64,000 nucleotides of DNA from Azospirillum oryzae (lineage in GTDB: Bacteria > Pseudomonadota > Alphaproteobacteria > Azospirillales > Azospirillaceae): assembly GCF_008364795.1 (NCBI RefSeq), contig NZ_VTTM01000005.1:62001-126000 (forward strand). Direction: 5' to 3'. Positions 63,809 to 64,000 of this stretch are shown here, piece by piece (within the stretch, counting starts at the first letter, position 1; each line of letters opens with the position of its first letter). Both the position numbers and the translations under genes were made by a program. The notes under the pieces were generated by a model. The model was not told where the DNA came from. It was given only the letters and a program-made list of their open reading frames with translations, and made no database searches.

Positions 63809-63860
63809 TGTAACGGTTGCGTAACAGCAGCGGCACCGTGAAAAGGCGTTGTTACCAAAT
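63809..63860. promoter_or_regulatory. Two-part operator upstream of the GltR-like regulator
   Basis: TGTAACGGTTGCGTAACA (63809-63826) and GTTACCAAAT (63851-63860), start to start 42 bp, exactly as at 53353-53404. It lies between the divergent regulator (start 63710) and the gene starting at 63951. Confidence 0.8.
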
Positions 63861-63950
63861 AATCCGGGCGCCGAATTGCCTGCGGGATAGAGTTCCTCCA
63901 GCGGCCAAAGGGCCAGCCGGAAGACCGAATGAAGAAGGGAACAGGGGGAA

Positions 63951-64000
63951 ATGTCCAAGATGCCGTCTCTCAGCACATCCATCCTCGGCATGACCGCGAT
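63951..64000 (+). CDS. Start of a secreted protein, cut by the window end
   Basis: ATG with AGGGGGAA directly upstream; 16 codons remain in the window (MSKMPSLSTSILGMTA), which look like the beginning of a signal peptide. Because of the shared operator and the missing binding protein in the sugar ABC operon at 53573, a sugar-binding protein is a reasonable guess; a porin such as OprB is an alternative. Confidence 0.4.
   Translation, partial: MSKMPSLSTSILGMTA

Overview
The window is GC-rich chromosomal DNA from an alphaproteobacterium. Gene content points to the Azospirillum/Rhodospirillum branch: a Caulobacter-type fliF-fliH-fliN-flbD-flhA flagellar cluster, many hybrid sensor kinases, a diheme cytochrome/SHP/b561 module, and glucose metabolism built around 6-phosphogluconolactonase. 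The taxonomic placement is an inference from content and codon bias, not from a marker gene. I see no rRNA, CRISPR array, prophage, transposase or plasmid replication genes.

Layout. 1-2354: the end of a chemosensory operon on the minus strand (CheW, CheR-TPR, and a truncated probable second CheW), resembling the accessory (Wsp/Frz-like) type. 2505-14757: a MaoC-like hydratase; a transporter-like hybrid histidine kinase translationally coupled to a LuxR-type regulator; DUF1636, CorC-like and ExoD-like proteins; a response regulator divergent from a LOV-like hybrid kinase; an HD phosphohydrolase; an XRE regulator. 15170-27225: a flagellar export/basal-body operon (fliF, fliH, fliN, a MotA-like gene, flbD, flhA, flhF, flhG, a FliK-like gene and a small T-fold-like gene), preceded by a candidate sigma-54 promoter and a 22-bp palindrome. 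27233-31893: a c-type cytochrome/b561 operon divergent from a PepSY-response regulator-kinase operon, with 11-bp-phased direct repeats between them.

31919-42446: a thioredoxin-like protein and YraQ-type permease, a secreted EF-hand protein, a 26-codon membrane-peptide gene under a strong promoter/operator, aldose epimerase, pyruvate kinase, two cyclic-di-GMP proteins (MHYT-HD-GYP and PAS-GGDEF-EAL) and tRNA-Arg(CCG). 42544-51518: a LacI-type regulator with an ABC importer and a GpdQ-like phosphodiesterase, then a second binding protein with a double-length permease. 51525-56581: an oxidoreductase, pgl, and a sugar ABC transporter lacking its own binding protein. 56707-61485: a paoABC-like molybdenum aldehyde dehydrogenase and an aldo/keto reductase. 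61499-64000: a kinase/regulator pair resembling GtrS/GltR and the first codons of a secreted protein.

The most informative regulatory signal is a two-part element (TGTAACGGTTGCGTAACA, then GTTACCAAAT, 42 bp start to start) found both between pgl and the sugar transporter and between the GltR-like regulator and the truncated last gene. It suggests a glucose regulon linking these two loci. Other points of interest are a LOV-like sensor lacking its photoactive cysteine, a partial tRNA-Arg copy next to the intact tRNA, REPIN-like nested inverted repeats at three places, and two very small coding frames with good ribosome binding sites.
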